Below, in pieces: positions 1-7,558 of a stretch of DNA of 10,938 bases. Positions within the stretch are counted from its first letter, which is position 1, and every line of letters begins with the position of its first letter. This DNA comes from Clostridia bacterium (GTDB taxonomy: Bacteria > Bacillota > Sulfobacillia > SLMV01), in NCBI GenBank assembly GCA_003554565.1, contig PWGR01000301.1, forward strand, positions 1 to 10,938. The letters are read 5' to 3'. The position numbers were made by a program, and so were the translations under genes. The notes beneath the pieces are model-generated. The model was not told the origin of the DNA. It did not search any database and saw nothing but the letters and a program-made list of their open reading frames with translations.

Positions 1-388
1 CCGCACGCGCCGCATTTCTCAACACCCCGTTCACCAGCCCGGAGGCGCGTCTGCAACCCGCCCGTCGCGCCAACTCCACGGCACGGTCGCACGCCGCGTA
101 AGCCGGAACGCGCATGTAGCGCAGCTGGTACAAGCCCATACGCAAGATATTGCGCACCGGCCTATCCAGATCGTGCACTTTATACCGGATGAACTGCGCG
201 AGTACGTGATCCAGTTCAAGACGGCGCCGGAGAGTGCCGTAGGCCAGTTCGGTTATGAATCTGGCATCACGCGCGTCAAATTTCTTGCGCCGCAAGATCC
301 CGTGCAGTACCTCAGAAGCCCAGGCCCCTTCCTCCACCCGGTTCAGTATCTGCAGGGTCACCTCTCTCGGGGTTTGCACTTCGCTCAT
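1..388 (-). CDS. rsmB: RsmB, 16S rRNA m5C967 methyltransferase (N-terminal part, truncated by window edge)
   Basis: This is the first ~129 codons of the SAM-dependent enzyme that methylates C5 of cytosine 967 in 16S rRNA. Only the N-terminal NusB-like RNA-binding domain is inside the window; the Rossmann methyltransferase domain and its two catalytic cysteines lie beyond the left edge. Reading down from the ATG at 388 gives MSEVQTPREVTLQILNRV, then LAYGTLRRRLELDHVLAQF and later ILRMGLYQLRYM and GLVNGVLRNAAR, all typical of the RsmB/NusB fold. The frame stays open to base 1. The start follows a GAGGTGA-like ribosome binding site that overlaps the stop of the upstream DUF6391 gene, with 10 nt between the two genes, so it belongs to the same transcript. 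In Clostridia rsmB commonly follows def, fmt and these membrane genes. Identification is firm for the domain. Integrity of the rest cannot be judged here. Confidence 0.93.
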   Translation of the reverse strand, partial: MSEVQTPREVTLQILNRVEEGAWASEVLHGILRRKKFDARDARFITELAYGTLRRRLELDHVLAQFIRYKVHDLDRPVRNILRMGLYQLRYMRVPAYAACDRAVELARRAGCRRASGLVNGVLRNAARA

Positions 389-398
389 GCTGCGGTCT

Positions 399-1076
399 TC
401 ACCTCTCGATCCAACTCCCGTGCAGCGCTGCTCCGCTGCCTGTGTGAACATAGTAGCCCTCCGGAACCCTACCGAGCAGTAAACTGAAGGGGAAGGCCGG
501 TCCTTTCCTGCCGAATACTGGGGACGTACCGATAATCATCACATCAGAAACATCGATGCTCGTGGTAAAGGCCCGCTGGATCCACATGCCGAGATAAGGA
601 GAAATGAGAAGCAGCGCCGCCCCGCCCAGCATCACCGCACCCAGCTGAAGCCGGCCGCCGGCCAAAAGCACCGTAAGATACAGCACGGCGAAGAGAAAAT
701 TGCCGACGGCCTGGGAAGTGCCGCAGTGACGGTGCACGGCCAGATCGTGCTCACCCCTCTGCAGTCGGAGCAGGGCCTCACCAGCCGCCCTGCTCAGAGC
801 GCGGTCATCACTCCAACCCCGGATCAAAAACCCATCTTCGCTGGCCAGGCCGGCCAACCGCCGCACCCCATATCTCTGTTGCAGGACGTTAATGGTCGCA
901 TGTTCCAGTGCGTGGTTGCGCCGGAGACGCGCATTTGCAGCTATTCCGACAATCTGACGTGGAATGTACACAATGTCAATCAGACTCCTGATCATCAATT
1001 TCACCGGCAGGATAAATAGGAAGATGAACAGCAAAGGAAGCGCAAACCACATTGCGATGAGCGCGAAAAAACCCAT
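399..1076 (-). CDS. DUF6391-type membrane protein of unknown function
   Basis: A 225-residue predicted membrane protein. An N-terminal hydrophobic helix (about residues 3-28) is followed by a basic stretch and the segment RLRRNHALEHATINVL (about 50-65), which I recall as the signature of the DUF6391 family. A second hydrophobic region spans about 125-160. The function is not known. The signature contains H55-x-x-E58-H59, the spacing of the inverted zincin motif HxxEH, and a second cluster H115-R-H117-C118 follows. These could bind a metal, but that is inference. Its ATG shares one base with the stop of the upstream zinc-peptidase gene (TGATG), and rsmB starts 10 nt downstream, so translation is probably coupled to both neighbours. 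There is no strong ribosome binding site of its own, which fits coupling. Family assignment is from memory of the motif; the reading frame is secure. Confidence 0.8.
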   Translation of the reverse strand: MGFFALIAMWFALPLLFIFLFILPVKLMIRSLIDIVYIPRQIVGIAANARLRRNHALEHATINVLQQRYGVRRLAGLASEDGFLIRGWSDDRALSRAAGEALLRLQRGEHDLAVHRHCGTSQAVGNFLFAVLYLTVLLAGGRLQLGAVMLGGAALLLISPYLGMWIQRAFTTSIDVSDVMIIGTSPVFGRKGPAFPFSLLLGRVPEGYYVHTGSGAALHGSWIER

Positions 1077-1771
1077 CAGCGTCTACGCCCCCGGAGCAGC
1101 AAGAGATAAACAAACTGCATCAACGCCATCAGCGCCGCGGCAAGGTAGGTCAGTGCCGCCGCGTTGAGTACGGCGCGAACACCCCGCCGCTGCTCGCCCC
1201 GCACGTACCCGCCGGCCTCCAGTGCATACATGGCACGGGCCGAGGCATTGTACTCCACCGGCAGCGTGATGAGCTGAAACACCAGCGCTGCGCCAAAAAA
1301 AACTATCCCGAGCGTCATCAACAGCTCGCCTGCAGTTCCGGCTATCAGCAGCCCTATAAAGAACAGAGGAAATGCCATTGATGAACCAAACTGGGTAACC
1401 GGAATGATCGCATTACGCATACCCAACCACACGTACCCGGTATGATGCTGGATGGCATGGCCGGCCTCGTGTGCGGCAATACCGAAGGCAGCCAGTGACC
1501 TGCCCCGGAAAACATTGGGCGACAGACGAACTGTACGTGACCGGGGATCATAGTGATCCCCCAGCTCACCGCGGTCAATCTGCTCAATCTGCACGTCATA
1601 AATGCCTGCATCGTGCAGCAGCTCCCTGGCCACCTCTGCCCCGGTCTTGTGCGCTGATGCCTTCACCTGAGAGTAATGTTCGAAAGCACCGCGCACTCTG
1701 GACTGTGCAACTGACGCCAGAATAAGTACTGGCATGATCAGAATCAAATAGAGCGGATCAAACCAGAACAT
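1076..1771 (-). CDS. YugP-type membrane zinc metallopeptidase (Zn_peptidase_2 family)
   Basis: A 231-residue integral membrane protein resembling Bacillus YugP (about 225 residues, neutral zinc metallopeptidase family 2). An N-terminal helix begins FWFDPLYLILIMPVLILA. The soluble part holds the zinc-binding HEAGH motif at 101-105 (in AAHEAGHAIQHHTGY), with E102 the presumed catalytic base. Hydrophobic segments at about 121-146, 150-170 and 202-226 flank LPVEYNASARA (170-180), whose E173 is a candidate third zinc ligand. The substrate is unknown. I chose the ATG at 1771 because a strong GAGGAGGG site sits 8 nt upstream and the protein then starts exactly at the usual membrane helix. The same frame is open further upstream to 1831, but that part lies inside DUF116 and is not protein-like. 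The gene overlaps the end of the DUF116 gene by 14 nt and touches the DUF6391 start by one base. Confidence 0.9.
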   Translation of the reverse strand: MFWFDPLYLILIMPVLILASVAQSRVRGAFEHYSQVKASAHKTGAEVARELLHDAGIYDVQIEQIDRGELGDHYDPRSRTVRLSPNVFRGRSLAAFGIAAHEAGHAIQHHTGYVWLGMRNAIIPVTQFGSSMAFPLFFIGLLIAGTAGELLMTLGIVFFGAALVFQLITLPVEYNASARAMYALEAGGYVRGEQRRGVRAVLNAAALTYLAAALMALMQFVYLLLLRGRRR

Positions 1772-2579
1772 GGTCCAAACCCTCCTCATGGTCCAGAACT
1801 CTCTGCAGGGCAATTTTGAGCGATGCCACATTCACATCCGTATTATAGCATGGTCCCTCGGGTCGCTCATTTACGACTCCAATTACCGGAATCTTCGCAA
1901 CATCGCGAATGCCTTCTGCCAGCTCCCTCTCACAGGCGACCGCAACTATGGCCCGGGGGCGAATCTGTTTCACAAAGCGCCGTGCCTGAGTTCCCCCGGT
2001 AGAAACCCGGACAGATACATCCAGCGACTCGGTGACTTCCAAAATACTGGCCATTGCACATTCCCCGCATCGCCGGCACTGCCCAACATCCTGCGTGACC
2101 TTGTGCACGCAGTCCGCCCACTGAAGACAGCGCGGCAGCAGTACCAGTACGTCTGCGCGCTGCAGTTTCGGCCCGGTTCGCTCGGCCACCGCATTGTTTA
2201 CGGCGATAAAGGATCCCTGCACCTCATCGCGAGAGCGACCTAGCATCCGACCGGCAACCGTCGCCAGGGGCAGCACCACCAGAAGGACAGATTGCACGAA
2301 ACGCCGCGTCAACGGGGCAATGCGTCTGTCTGTCACAACAAACCAGACTACAGCCGCCAGGGACAGGCCGATCCCCATCACGAACGCGGCCATACCGATC
2401 TCCAACAGCAGCACCAGCCAGTTCTTGACCGCCTCGGTGTGCCGCACGAGCAGGTATACCGCCGCCAGACCGACCAGAACTACCAGGACGGCCGCCGCTG
2501 CGGCGGTGACCACGAACAGCCGCTTTCTCCGCCGGGTGAGGACAATCGATCCCTGGCTTGTGCGCATCTCGCTATTCAT
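1758..2579 (-). CDS. DUF116 family membrane-anchored cysteine-rich protein
   Basis: A 273-residue protein of unknown function with a membrane N-terminus and a cysteine-rich soluble domain. Hydrophobic helices lie at about residues 21-45 and 54-82, with a weaker one at 94-114. The C-terminal domain has LPRCLQWADC (C151 and C157), then CRRCGEC (C168, C171, C174), a GGTQAR stretch, VACERELAEGI (C216) and NERPEGPCYNT (C244). This pattern is what I recognise as DUF116. Seven cysteines in this arrangement suggest an iron-sulfur or other metal site, but no activity is established to my knowledge. The start is the ATG at 2579, which overlaps the end of fmt by 8 nt and has a weak purine-rich site (GGCGGGG) upstream; a second ATG at 2567 is possible. 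The longer frame to 2645 lies inside fmt. DUF116 genes often sit after fmt in Clostridia. Confidence 0.85.
   Translation of the reverse strand: MNSEMRTSQGSIVLTRRRKRLFVVTAAAAAVLVVLVGLAAVYLLVRHTEAVKNWLVLLLEIGMAAFVMGIGLSLAAVVWFVVTDRRIAPLTRRFVQSVLLVVLPLATVAGRMLGRSRDEVQGSFIAVNNAVAERTGPKLQRADVLVLLPRCLQWADCVHKVTQDVGQCRRCGECAMASILEVTESLDVSVRVSTGGTQARRFVKQIRPRAIVAVACERELAEGIRDVAKIPVIGVVNERPEGPCYNTDVNVASLKIALQRVLDHEEGLDHVLV
1780..1787 (-). promoter_or_regulatory. Strong ribosome binding site for the YugP-type peptidase inside DUF116
   Basis: GAGGAGGG on the minus strand, 8 nt before the ATG at 1771, lies within the last codons of the DUF116 gene. It fixes the peptidase start and shows that the 14 nt overlap is a genuine gene arrangement. 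Confidence 0.75.
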
Positions 2580-4023
2580 CAGCTGACGCCCCGCCTTCGC
2601 CCAGCATATCTCCTTGGGCAATTTCGTGCCCATTGATGAAGTCATCGATATCCATGGGACGGCTCCCGGCAGGCTGCACGGCCCTCAGCAGGCAGCTGCC
2701 GGAACTACAGGCCACGCGGATGAACTCACGCCCCACGTCCAGGACCTCACCCGGCTGTGCTGATCCGTCAGTCTCAGCCGAGGCCTCAGCCCGGAGCACC
2801 TTGAGCTTGTAGTCCCTGTGCATGGTCCAGGCTCCCGGACGGGGGGAAAATGCGCGGATCCGGTTGACAATAGACCCGGCAGGTTCCGTCCAGTCTATCT
2901 GCAGTTCTTCTCGCCTTATCTTCGGTGCAAATGTGGCCCTCGACGAATCCTGTTCGCGCGGTCGCGCTTCGTCCCGGGCAATTTTTTCCAGAGACTCGAG
3001 AACCAGCCTCCCACTCAAAACCGCCAGTCTATCATGCAAGGCTCCAGCGTCTTCCTGCCCGGAGATGGGGGTTGCGCGCTGTGCGAGGATGGGTCCCGCA
3101 TCCATTTCCGGCTGGATGTAAAATACCGTAACCCCGGTCTCTTTCTCTCCAGCGAGCAACTGTCGCTCAATGGGAGCCGCTCCGCGGTACAGAGGTAGAA
3201 GGGATGGATGGGCATTTATACACCCTTGCCGGGGAATCTCCAGGATCTCCGGCTTCAGAAGCCGGCCATAGGCGCAGGTGATGATGACATCTGGTTCGAG
3301 CCATCGCAGTTGACGCGCCAGCTCGTGATCATCGCTTTTTCCTGGCTGCAGTACCGGGATGCGAGCGCACTGGGTCAGCCGCTTCACAGGCGTGGGCTGA
3401 AGCTTCTGCCCCCGCCCGCGCGGGCGATCTGGTGCGGTGACCACACCGACCACGGTGCAGTTGTTGTCGAGCAGGGCCCGGAGAGTGTATGTGCTGAACT
3501 CCGGACTGCCCATGAATACCACCCGCAGCTGGGCCTCCGGTGCAAGGCGGATAACCCGGTCGCTCCGGTCGACAAAGAGAGTGCCCCTCAGGTGATCAAT
3601 CTCGTGCCGCAGCACCCGGGCCGGCCAGCCGTGAAGATCAAGCCAAAACGTCTCCCCATCCCGATCCGCGGCGCGAAGGCGGAGTTCTGTGGGCCGGGTG
3701 ACTTCTCCGAGATAACCGGGAACACTCAGACAGCCCTCAAATGCCGTCTCTTCTCCTTTCTCCCTCAGAATCTCGGGGTTGATGAGCTCGACGGGCCCCT
3801 CACCGTAATCGGCGACGATGACCTGTTCGGGGACGCCCACCTGCACTGCAGCCAGGCCAGCTCCCCGGTTGTGGTACATGGTCTTAGTCATACGGTCCAA
3901 AAGATTCCACAAACGGCGATCGAATTTGTGAACCGGTTCGCACTCTCTCTCCAGCTGCGAATCACCGATGGTGATCAGATCCATCCGTTCTTCGGGAGGC
4001 GAGATAACACCGGTAACTTCCAT
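2572..4023 (-). CDS. def-fmt: Def-Fmt fusion: peptide deformylase joined to methionyl-tRNA formyltransferase
   Basis: One 483-residue frame carries two complete enzymes. Residues ~14-153 are a peptide deformylase, which removes the formyl group from nascent proteins. All three motifs are intact: GAGLAAVQVG (54-63), EGCLS (96-100, metal ligand C98) and HEIDH (140-144, ligands H140 and H144, catalytic E141). Residues ~166-480 are methionyl-tRNA formyltransferase, which makes fMet-tRNA. It begins LRVVFMGSPEF, has the formyl-folate motif SLLPLYRGAAPI (274-285) and catalytic N270, H272 and D308, each exactly 162 residues beyond E. coli Fmt N108, H110 and D146. The C-terminal tRNA-binding domain follows (FAPKIRREELQIDW onward). 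The linker is only about 12 residues, with no stop. Def and Fmt are normally separate adjacent genes. The ATG at 4023 has a GAGGA site 9 nt upstream; Met14 is an alternative start. Either domain alone is certain; the fusion depends on the read accuracy at the junction. Confidence 0.92.
   Translation of the reverse strand: MEVTGVISPPEERMDLITIGDSQLERECEPVHKFDRRLWNLLDRMTKTMYHNRGAGLAAVQVGVPEQVIVADYGEGPVELINPEILREKGEETAFEGCLSVPGYLGEVTRPTELRLRAADRDGETFWLDLHGWPARVLRHEIDHLRGTLFVDRSDRVIRLAPEAQLRVVFMGSPEFSTYTLRALLDNNCTVVGVVTAPDRPRGRGQKLQPTPVKRLTQCARIPVLQPGKSDDHELARQLRWLEPDVIITCAYGRLLKPEILEIPRQGCINAHPSLLPLYRGAAPIERQLLAGEKETGVTVFYIQPEMDAGPILAQRATPISGQEDAGALHDRLAVLSGRLVLESLEKIARDEARPREQDSSRATFAPKIRREELQIDWTEPAGSIVNRIRAFSPRPGAWTMHRDYKLKVLRAEASAETDGSAQPGEVLDVGREFIRVACSSGSCLLRAVQPAGSRPMDIDDFINGHEIAQGDMLGEGGASADE
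3526..3538 (-). promoter_or_regulatory. Possible internal ribosome binding site and CTG start at the Def/Fmt junction
   Basis: On the minus strand GGAGG (3538-3534) is followed after 5 nt by CTG (3528-3526), which encodes Leu166. That codon sits exactly where an ordinary Fmt has its initiator Met, giving (M)RVVFMGSPEF. An in-frame GTG at 3522 lies 11 nt from GGAGG. This looks like the retained start signal of a formerly separate fmt gene and might still produce free Fmt. Use in the cell is inference; GGAGG also simply encodes part of Pro-Glu-Ala in the fused frame. Confidence 0.4.
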
Positions 4024-4072
4024 TGTAAATCATCCTCACCACTGGCGTTGCATCTGGATGCGTGAAGGAAAT

Positions 4073-6328
4073 TCAGAGCATCTGCATAGGGTCCACATCC
4101 ACAGTGATGCGCGGGTCTTGTGATCCCACACGCATATTCTGCAACACTTCCTCTAACCCTGCAAGAGACGCCGTCGAAGGATCCATCTTCAACAGCAAAT
4201 GCCACCGATAGCTGTCTTTGATGCGATCAATCGGAGCTGGGGCCGGTCCGATGATCTCGACCCCCGTGTCAAGGGCCTTCTGGATCTGTCGAGCCAAGTC
4301 CTGCGCCCAGAACTGCACCCGCGCTTCCGGTCGACCCCGCAGGAGCAGGCGCACCAGCCCCCCGTAAGGAGGATATCTCACCTGTCGGCGCTCGTCTAAT
4401 TCACACCGGTAGAACCTGTCAAGGTCGCCGGAGGCCGCGTGCACAACAGCCGGGTGCGCGGGCGCCATGGTCTGAATGATCACCTCGCCGCTGCGCTCGC
4501 CGCGGCCGGCCCGGCCGGCAACCTGCAGCAGAAGCTGAAACGTACGCTCGGCGCTGCGAAAATCGGGGAAATTGAGAGCTGTATCCGCGTCAATTACCCC
4601 TACCAGTGTCACACCCGGAACATCCCAGCCTTTGGCGACCATCTGAGTCCCGACCAGAATATCCACATCACCGGATGCAAATTGCTGATAGACCCTCCCC
4701 CGCGTGCCCTTGATCCTGGCAGAGTCAGTGTCCAATCGAGCCACCACCGCGCCGGGGAATGCAGCTCGGACAGCGGCCTCTACTTTCTGCGTGCCGGCCC
4801 CGCGGCGAGCCAGCCGGTGTCCGCCGCAGAATGGACACTGCGATGGAACCGGCATCCTGCGATCGCAATAATGACAGCGGAGTCGCTGTTCTTTGCGGTG
4901 ATAAGTCATGGTCACGTTACAGTGGGCGCATTGAATTGCCTCGCCACATTCGGTGCACAGCAGAAATGAAGAGTATCCCCTGCGGTTGAGAAACAACACT
5001 GATTGCTCGCTGCGCTCCAAGCGATCAACAATGCAGCGGTGCAGGTGCCGGCTGAACAGGCTGCGGTTGCCGGCGGCCCACTCCTCCCTTATGTCCACAA
5101 CTGTGACCTCGGGCATGGGACGCTCGTCCACCCGCCGCGGCAGGGAAAGTCGGGTCGCCTGACCGGACCGTGCCCGGTGATAGCTTTCAAGACAGGGGGT
5201 GGCCGAACCGAGCAGCAGGGGGCACCCCGCGCGTTCGGCACGCCGGCGAGCAACACGCCTTGCATGGTAGCGCGGAGCACTCTCCTGCTTATATGCCGAG
5301 TCGTGCTCCTCATCCAGCACTATCACGCCGAGATCCCGGCAGGGAGCAAAAACTGCCGATCGCGGTCCGAGGGCCACGTCCGCCTCACCCCGGTGCAGCC
5401 GGTACCATTCCGTTGCCCGCTCCTTGGGGGTGAGCTCACTGTGCATCACCGCCACTCGATCGCCGAAACGTCCCTTCACGCGAGCCACCATCTGTGGGGT
5501 GAGGGAAATCTCAGGCACCATCAGAATCGCGTCGCGGTCCTGCTGTAGGGCAACTGAAATAACGCGGAGGTATATCTCCGTCTTGCCGCTTCCCGTGACA
5601 CCGTGCAGGAGAAACTCGCCAGGCTCACCGGCAGAAACTGCCGGCTCCAGCTCCTGCATCACCCGCTCCTGGTCATCAGTCAGATGGTCCGGCAGTGCGT
5701 GATGGTACTCACCATCGTAAGGGCGTTGCTCCCACCTCACCTCACGCCACCGCAGGATGTCCTTTCGTATCAGCGCATCCACCACCGATCCACTGACGTC
5801 AGCCCGACGGGAAAGCTCCTTTCTGGTTACTGGGGCTCCCAGGCGCTGGGCCGCCAGCAGCACCTGCCGCTGCTTATCGGAGAGACTCACACCGTCAGGA
5901 ATATCGTCGGGTGAGTTCACCGTGGCCACCAGCAGCCGTTTCCGGATGGTACTGCTGTTCCTTCCCCGCGCAAAGTCCGGCGGCAGCATCGCCCGCAGGG
6001 CCACGGCCGGATGACAAAGATACTGCTGTGAAAGCCAGAAGGCCAGTTTTACATCATCTCCGGTAAGGTGAGGCTCGTCCATCACCAGCCCTCTGATGCT
6101 GCGCGTCTCCGAAACGCCGGGCTCTGTGAGCAGCTGCACAACGCATCCTGTGAGCACACGGTGCCCAAAAGGAACCCGGACGATGTGTCCCACCCGTACA
6201 TTGCCAGCCAGATCACGGGGCAGCTTATAGTCAAAAAGACGGGATTGCTGCCCAGATCCGCGCACAGGTGCATCAACGAGCACCCTAACATACGTGCGCC
6301 GTGAGCTCTCCTCAATAATTTCAGACAC
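4073..6328 (-). CDS. priA: PriA, primosomal replication-restart DNA helicase
   Basis: A 751-residue 3'-to-5' superfamily 2 helicase that recognises stalled or D-loop forks and reloads the replisome. The N-terminal DNA-binding region (RVLVDAPV, FDYKLP, VGHIVRVPFGHR) occupies about residues 14-115. Then come Walker A GVTGSGKT (243-250), the DEEH box (339-342), SATP (375-378), and a zinc-binding insertion with eight cysteines (458, 461, 467, 470, 485, 488, 498, 501). Motif V (TQMVAKGWDVPGVTLVG) and AGRAGRG (605-611) follow. Motif V has Trp568 where His or Leu is usual, a small variation. Length is normal for the family. The start is GTG at 6328, overlapping the coaBC stop by 8 nt, which implies coupled translation. 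The stop lies 49 nt before def. The coaBC-priA-def order is standard for Firmicutes. Nothing suggests damage. Confidence 0.97.
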   Translation of the reverse strand: MSEIIEESSRRTYVRVLVDAPVRGSGQQSRLFDYKLPRDLAGNVRVGHIVRVPFGHRVLTGCVVQLLTEPGVSETRSIRGLVMDEPHLTGDDVKLAFWLSQQYLCHPAVALRAMLPPDFARGRNSSTIRKRLLVATVNSPDDIPDGVSLSDKQRQVLLAAQRLGAPVTRKELSRRADVSGSVVDALIRKDILRWREVRWEQRPYDGEYHHALPDHLTDDQERVMQELEPAVSAGEPGEFLLHGVTGSGKTEIYLRVISVALQQDRDAILMVPEISLTPQMVARVKGRFGDRVAVMHSELTPKERATEWYRLHRGEADVALGPRSAVFAPCRDLGVIVLDEEHDSAYKQESAPRYHARRVARRRAERAGCPLLLGSATPCLESYHRARSGQATRLSLPRRVDERPMPEVTVVDIREEWAAGNRSLFSRHLHRCIVDRLERSEQSVLFLNRRGYSSFLLCTECGEAIQCAHCNVTMTYHRKEQRLRCHYCDRRMPVPSQCPFCGGHRLARRGAGTQKVEAAVRAAFPGAVVARLDTDSARIKGTRGRVYQQFASGDVDILVGTQMVAKGWDVPGVTLVGVIDADTALNFPDFRSAERTFQLLLQVAGRAGRGERSGEVIIQTMAPAHPAVVHAASGDLDRFYRCELDERRQVRYPPYGGLVRLLLRGRPEARVQFWAQDLARQIQKALDTGVEIIGPAPAPIDRIKDSYRWHLLLKMDPSTASLAGLEEVLQNMRVGSQDPRITVDVDPMQML

Positions 6329-7529
6329 TGAGCACCCGCACCACCCTGTCTACAATTCCTCGGGCCAGGGGCAGCTTGTGCATCTCCGGGAGTGACTCGC
6401 TCCCCTCATCATCGATCAGCACCACACGGTTGGCATCCATGCCGAACCCACGAGCTTCACCCACTGGATTCAGGGCAATCATGTCCATCCCTTTGCGTCG
6501 CATTTTGTCCACAGCGCGCTCGGTGCCGGCCACCTCATCAGTTTCGGCCGCAAACCCGAGGATAAATCGCTTTCCTGATTCTTCACTCAGGGTAGTGACG
6601 ATGTCGGGCGTGCGGACCATCTCACCCAGTTGGCCCTCATCCTTTTTGATCTTCTGTTCCGAGTGCCGGGCTGGGCGGTAGTCGCATACCGCCGCACACA
6701 TAAATAGAGCGTCGGTTTGCGGCCAAAGGCGCCTGCACCGCTCCAGCATCTCCTCGGCAGAAGTGACCCGGTGCAGCTGCACACCGCGCGGAGCACTGAG
6801 GTCGGTGGGCCCGCTCACAAGATGCACACCAGCGCCCCGTTCGCGCGCTGCCCTGGCAAGTGCATAGCCCATCTTGCCCGATGAGGGGTTTGACAGGTAG
6901 CGCACAGGGTCGAAATATTCCCGGGTCGGCCCGGCAGTTACCAGGATTCTGTACCCTGAAAGTGAGCAATCGCCGTGCAGGGCGGAGGAAATCTCCTCTG
7001 TGATAACGCCGGGCTCCGGCAGACGACCCCGGCCCTCGGCTCCCGACGCCAGGCGTCCTCTGTCTGGTTCAATTACCTCGCATCCCAGCCCGGTCAGACA
7101 GCGCAGGTTCCTCTGTGTCACCGGATTGTCCCACATATTGGCGTTCATGGCCGGGGCAATGATCCTGGGTCCGGTAAATGCCAGCCATGTCGTGCTCAGA
7201 AAATCGTCTGCAATCCCGCAGGCGATCTTGGCAATGATGTTGGCTGTGGCCGGGACCACCGCAAAAAGGTCGGCGCGCTGCGCAAGTTCGATGTGTTCGA
7301 CGTTCCACTGCTTGGGTTCTGCAAACATGTCGGTATAGACGGGATTGGCGGAGATAGTCTGAAAGGTCAGGGGCGAAACCAGCTCCGAAGCGGCATCCGT
7401 CATGACGACCATAACCTCCGCACCGCGCCTGCGCAACGCACTGACGACCTCTACCGCCTTGTACGCGGCAATTCCTCCTGTCACCCCGAACAACACAGTC
7501 TTGTCCTGCAGGTCTTCTGGGCTCTGCAC
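6321..7529 (-). CDS. coaBC: CoaBC, bifunctional phosphopantothenoylcysteine synthetase/decarboxylase
   Basis: A 402-residue bifunctional enzyme of coenzyme A synthesis. The N-terminal flavin-dependent CoaC half (about 1-185) decarboxylates phosphopantothenoylcysteine: VTGGIAAYK (16-24), catalytic H79 in NVEHIELA, and PAMNANMW (126-133). The C-terminal CoaB half (about 190-402) couples 4'-phosphopantothenate to cysteine: ILVTAGPTREYFDPVR, SNPSSGKMGYALA (213-225), AAVCDYRP (279-286) and KIKK (293-296). The substrate-clamp loop reads LASGAEGRGRLPEP: Ser162 stands where E. coli Dfp has the functional Cys158 (ACGD). The start is GTG at 7529, supported by AAGGAG 8 nt upstream at 7538-7543. The gene follows rpoZ by 29 nt and overlaps priA by 8 nt. 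Identification is secure; the Ser substitution is directly visible, its consequence is not. Confidence 0.97.
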   Translation of the reverse strand: MQSPEDLQDKTVLFGVTGGIAAYKAVEVVSALRRRGAEVMVVMTDAASELVSPLTFQTISANPVYTDMFAEPKQWNVEHIELAQRADLFAVVPATANIIAKIACGIADDFLSTTWLAFTGPRIIAPAMNANMWDNPVTQRNLRCLTGLGCEVIEPDRGRLASGAEGRGRLPEPGVITEEISSALHGDCSLSGYRILVTAGPTREYFDPVRYLSNPSSGKMGYALARAARERGAGVHLVSGPTDLSAPRGVQLHRVTSAEEMLERCRRLWPQTDALFMCAAVCDYRPARHSEQKIKKDEGQLGEMVRTPDIVTTLSEESGKRFILGFAAETDEVAGTERAVDKMRRKGMDMIALNPVGEARGFGMDANRVVLIDDEGSESLPEMHKLPLARGIVDRVVRVLSV

Positions 7530-7558
7530 GGTATTGTCTCCTTCGAATGGATTACAGG

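Noticed and set aside
4050..4061. Small palindrome GCATCTGGATGC in the priA-def gap
   Set aside because: Stem of 5 bp with a 2 nt loop and no U-run; too small and tight for a terminator or a convincing regulatory hairpin.
3208..4065. Long plus-strand open frame (285 codons) opposite def-fmt
   Set aside because: It is antisense to a gene with complete catalytic motifs, has no recognisable domain, and reflects GC-rich codon bias on the opposite strand.
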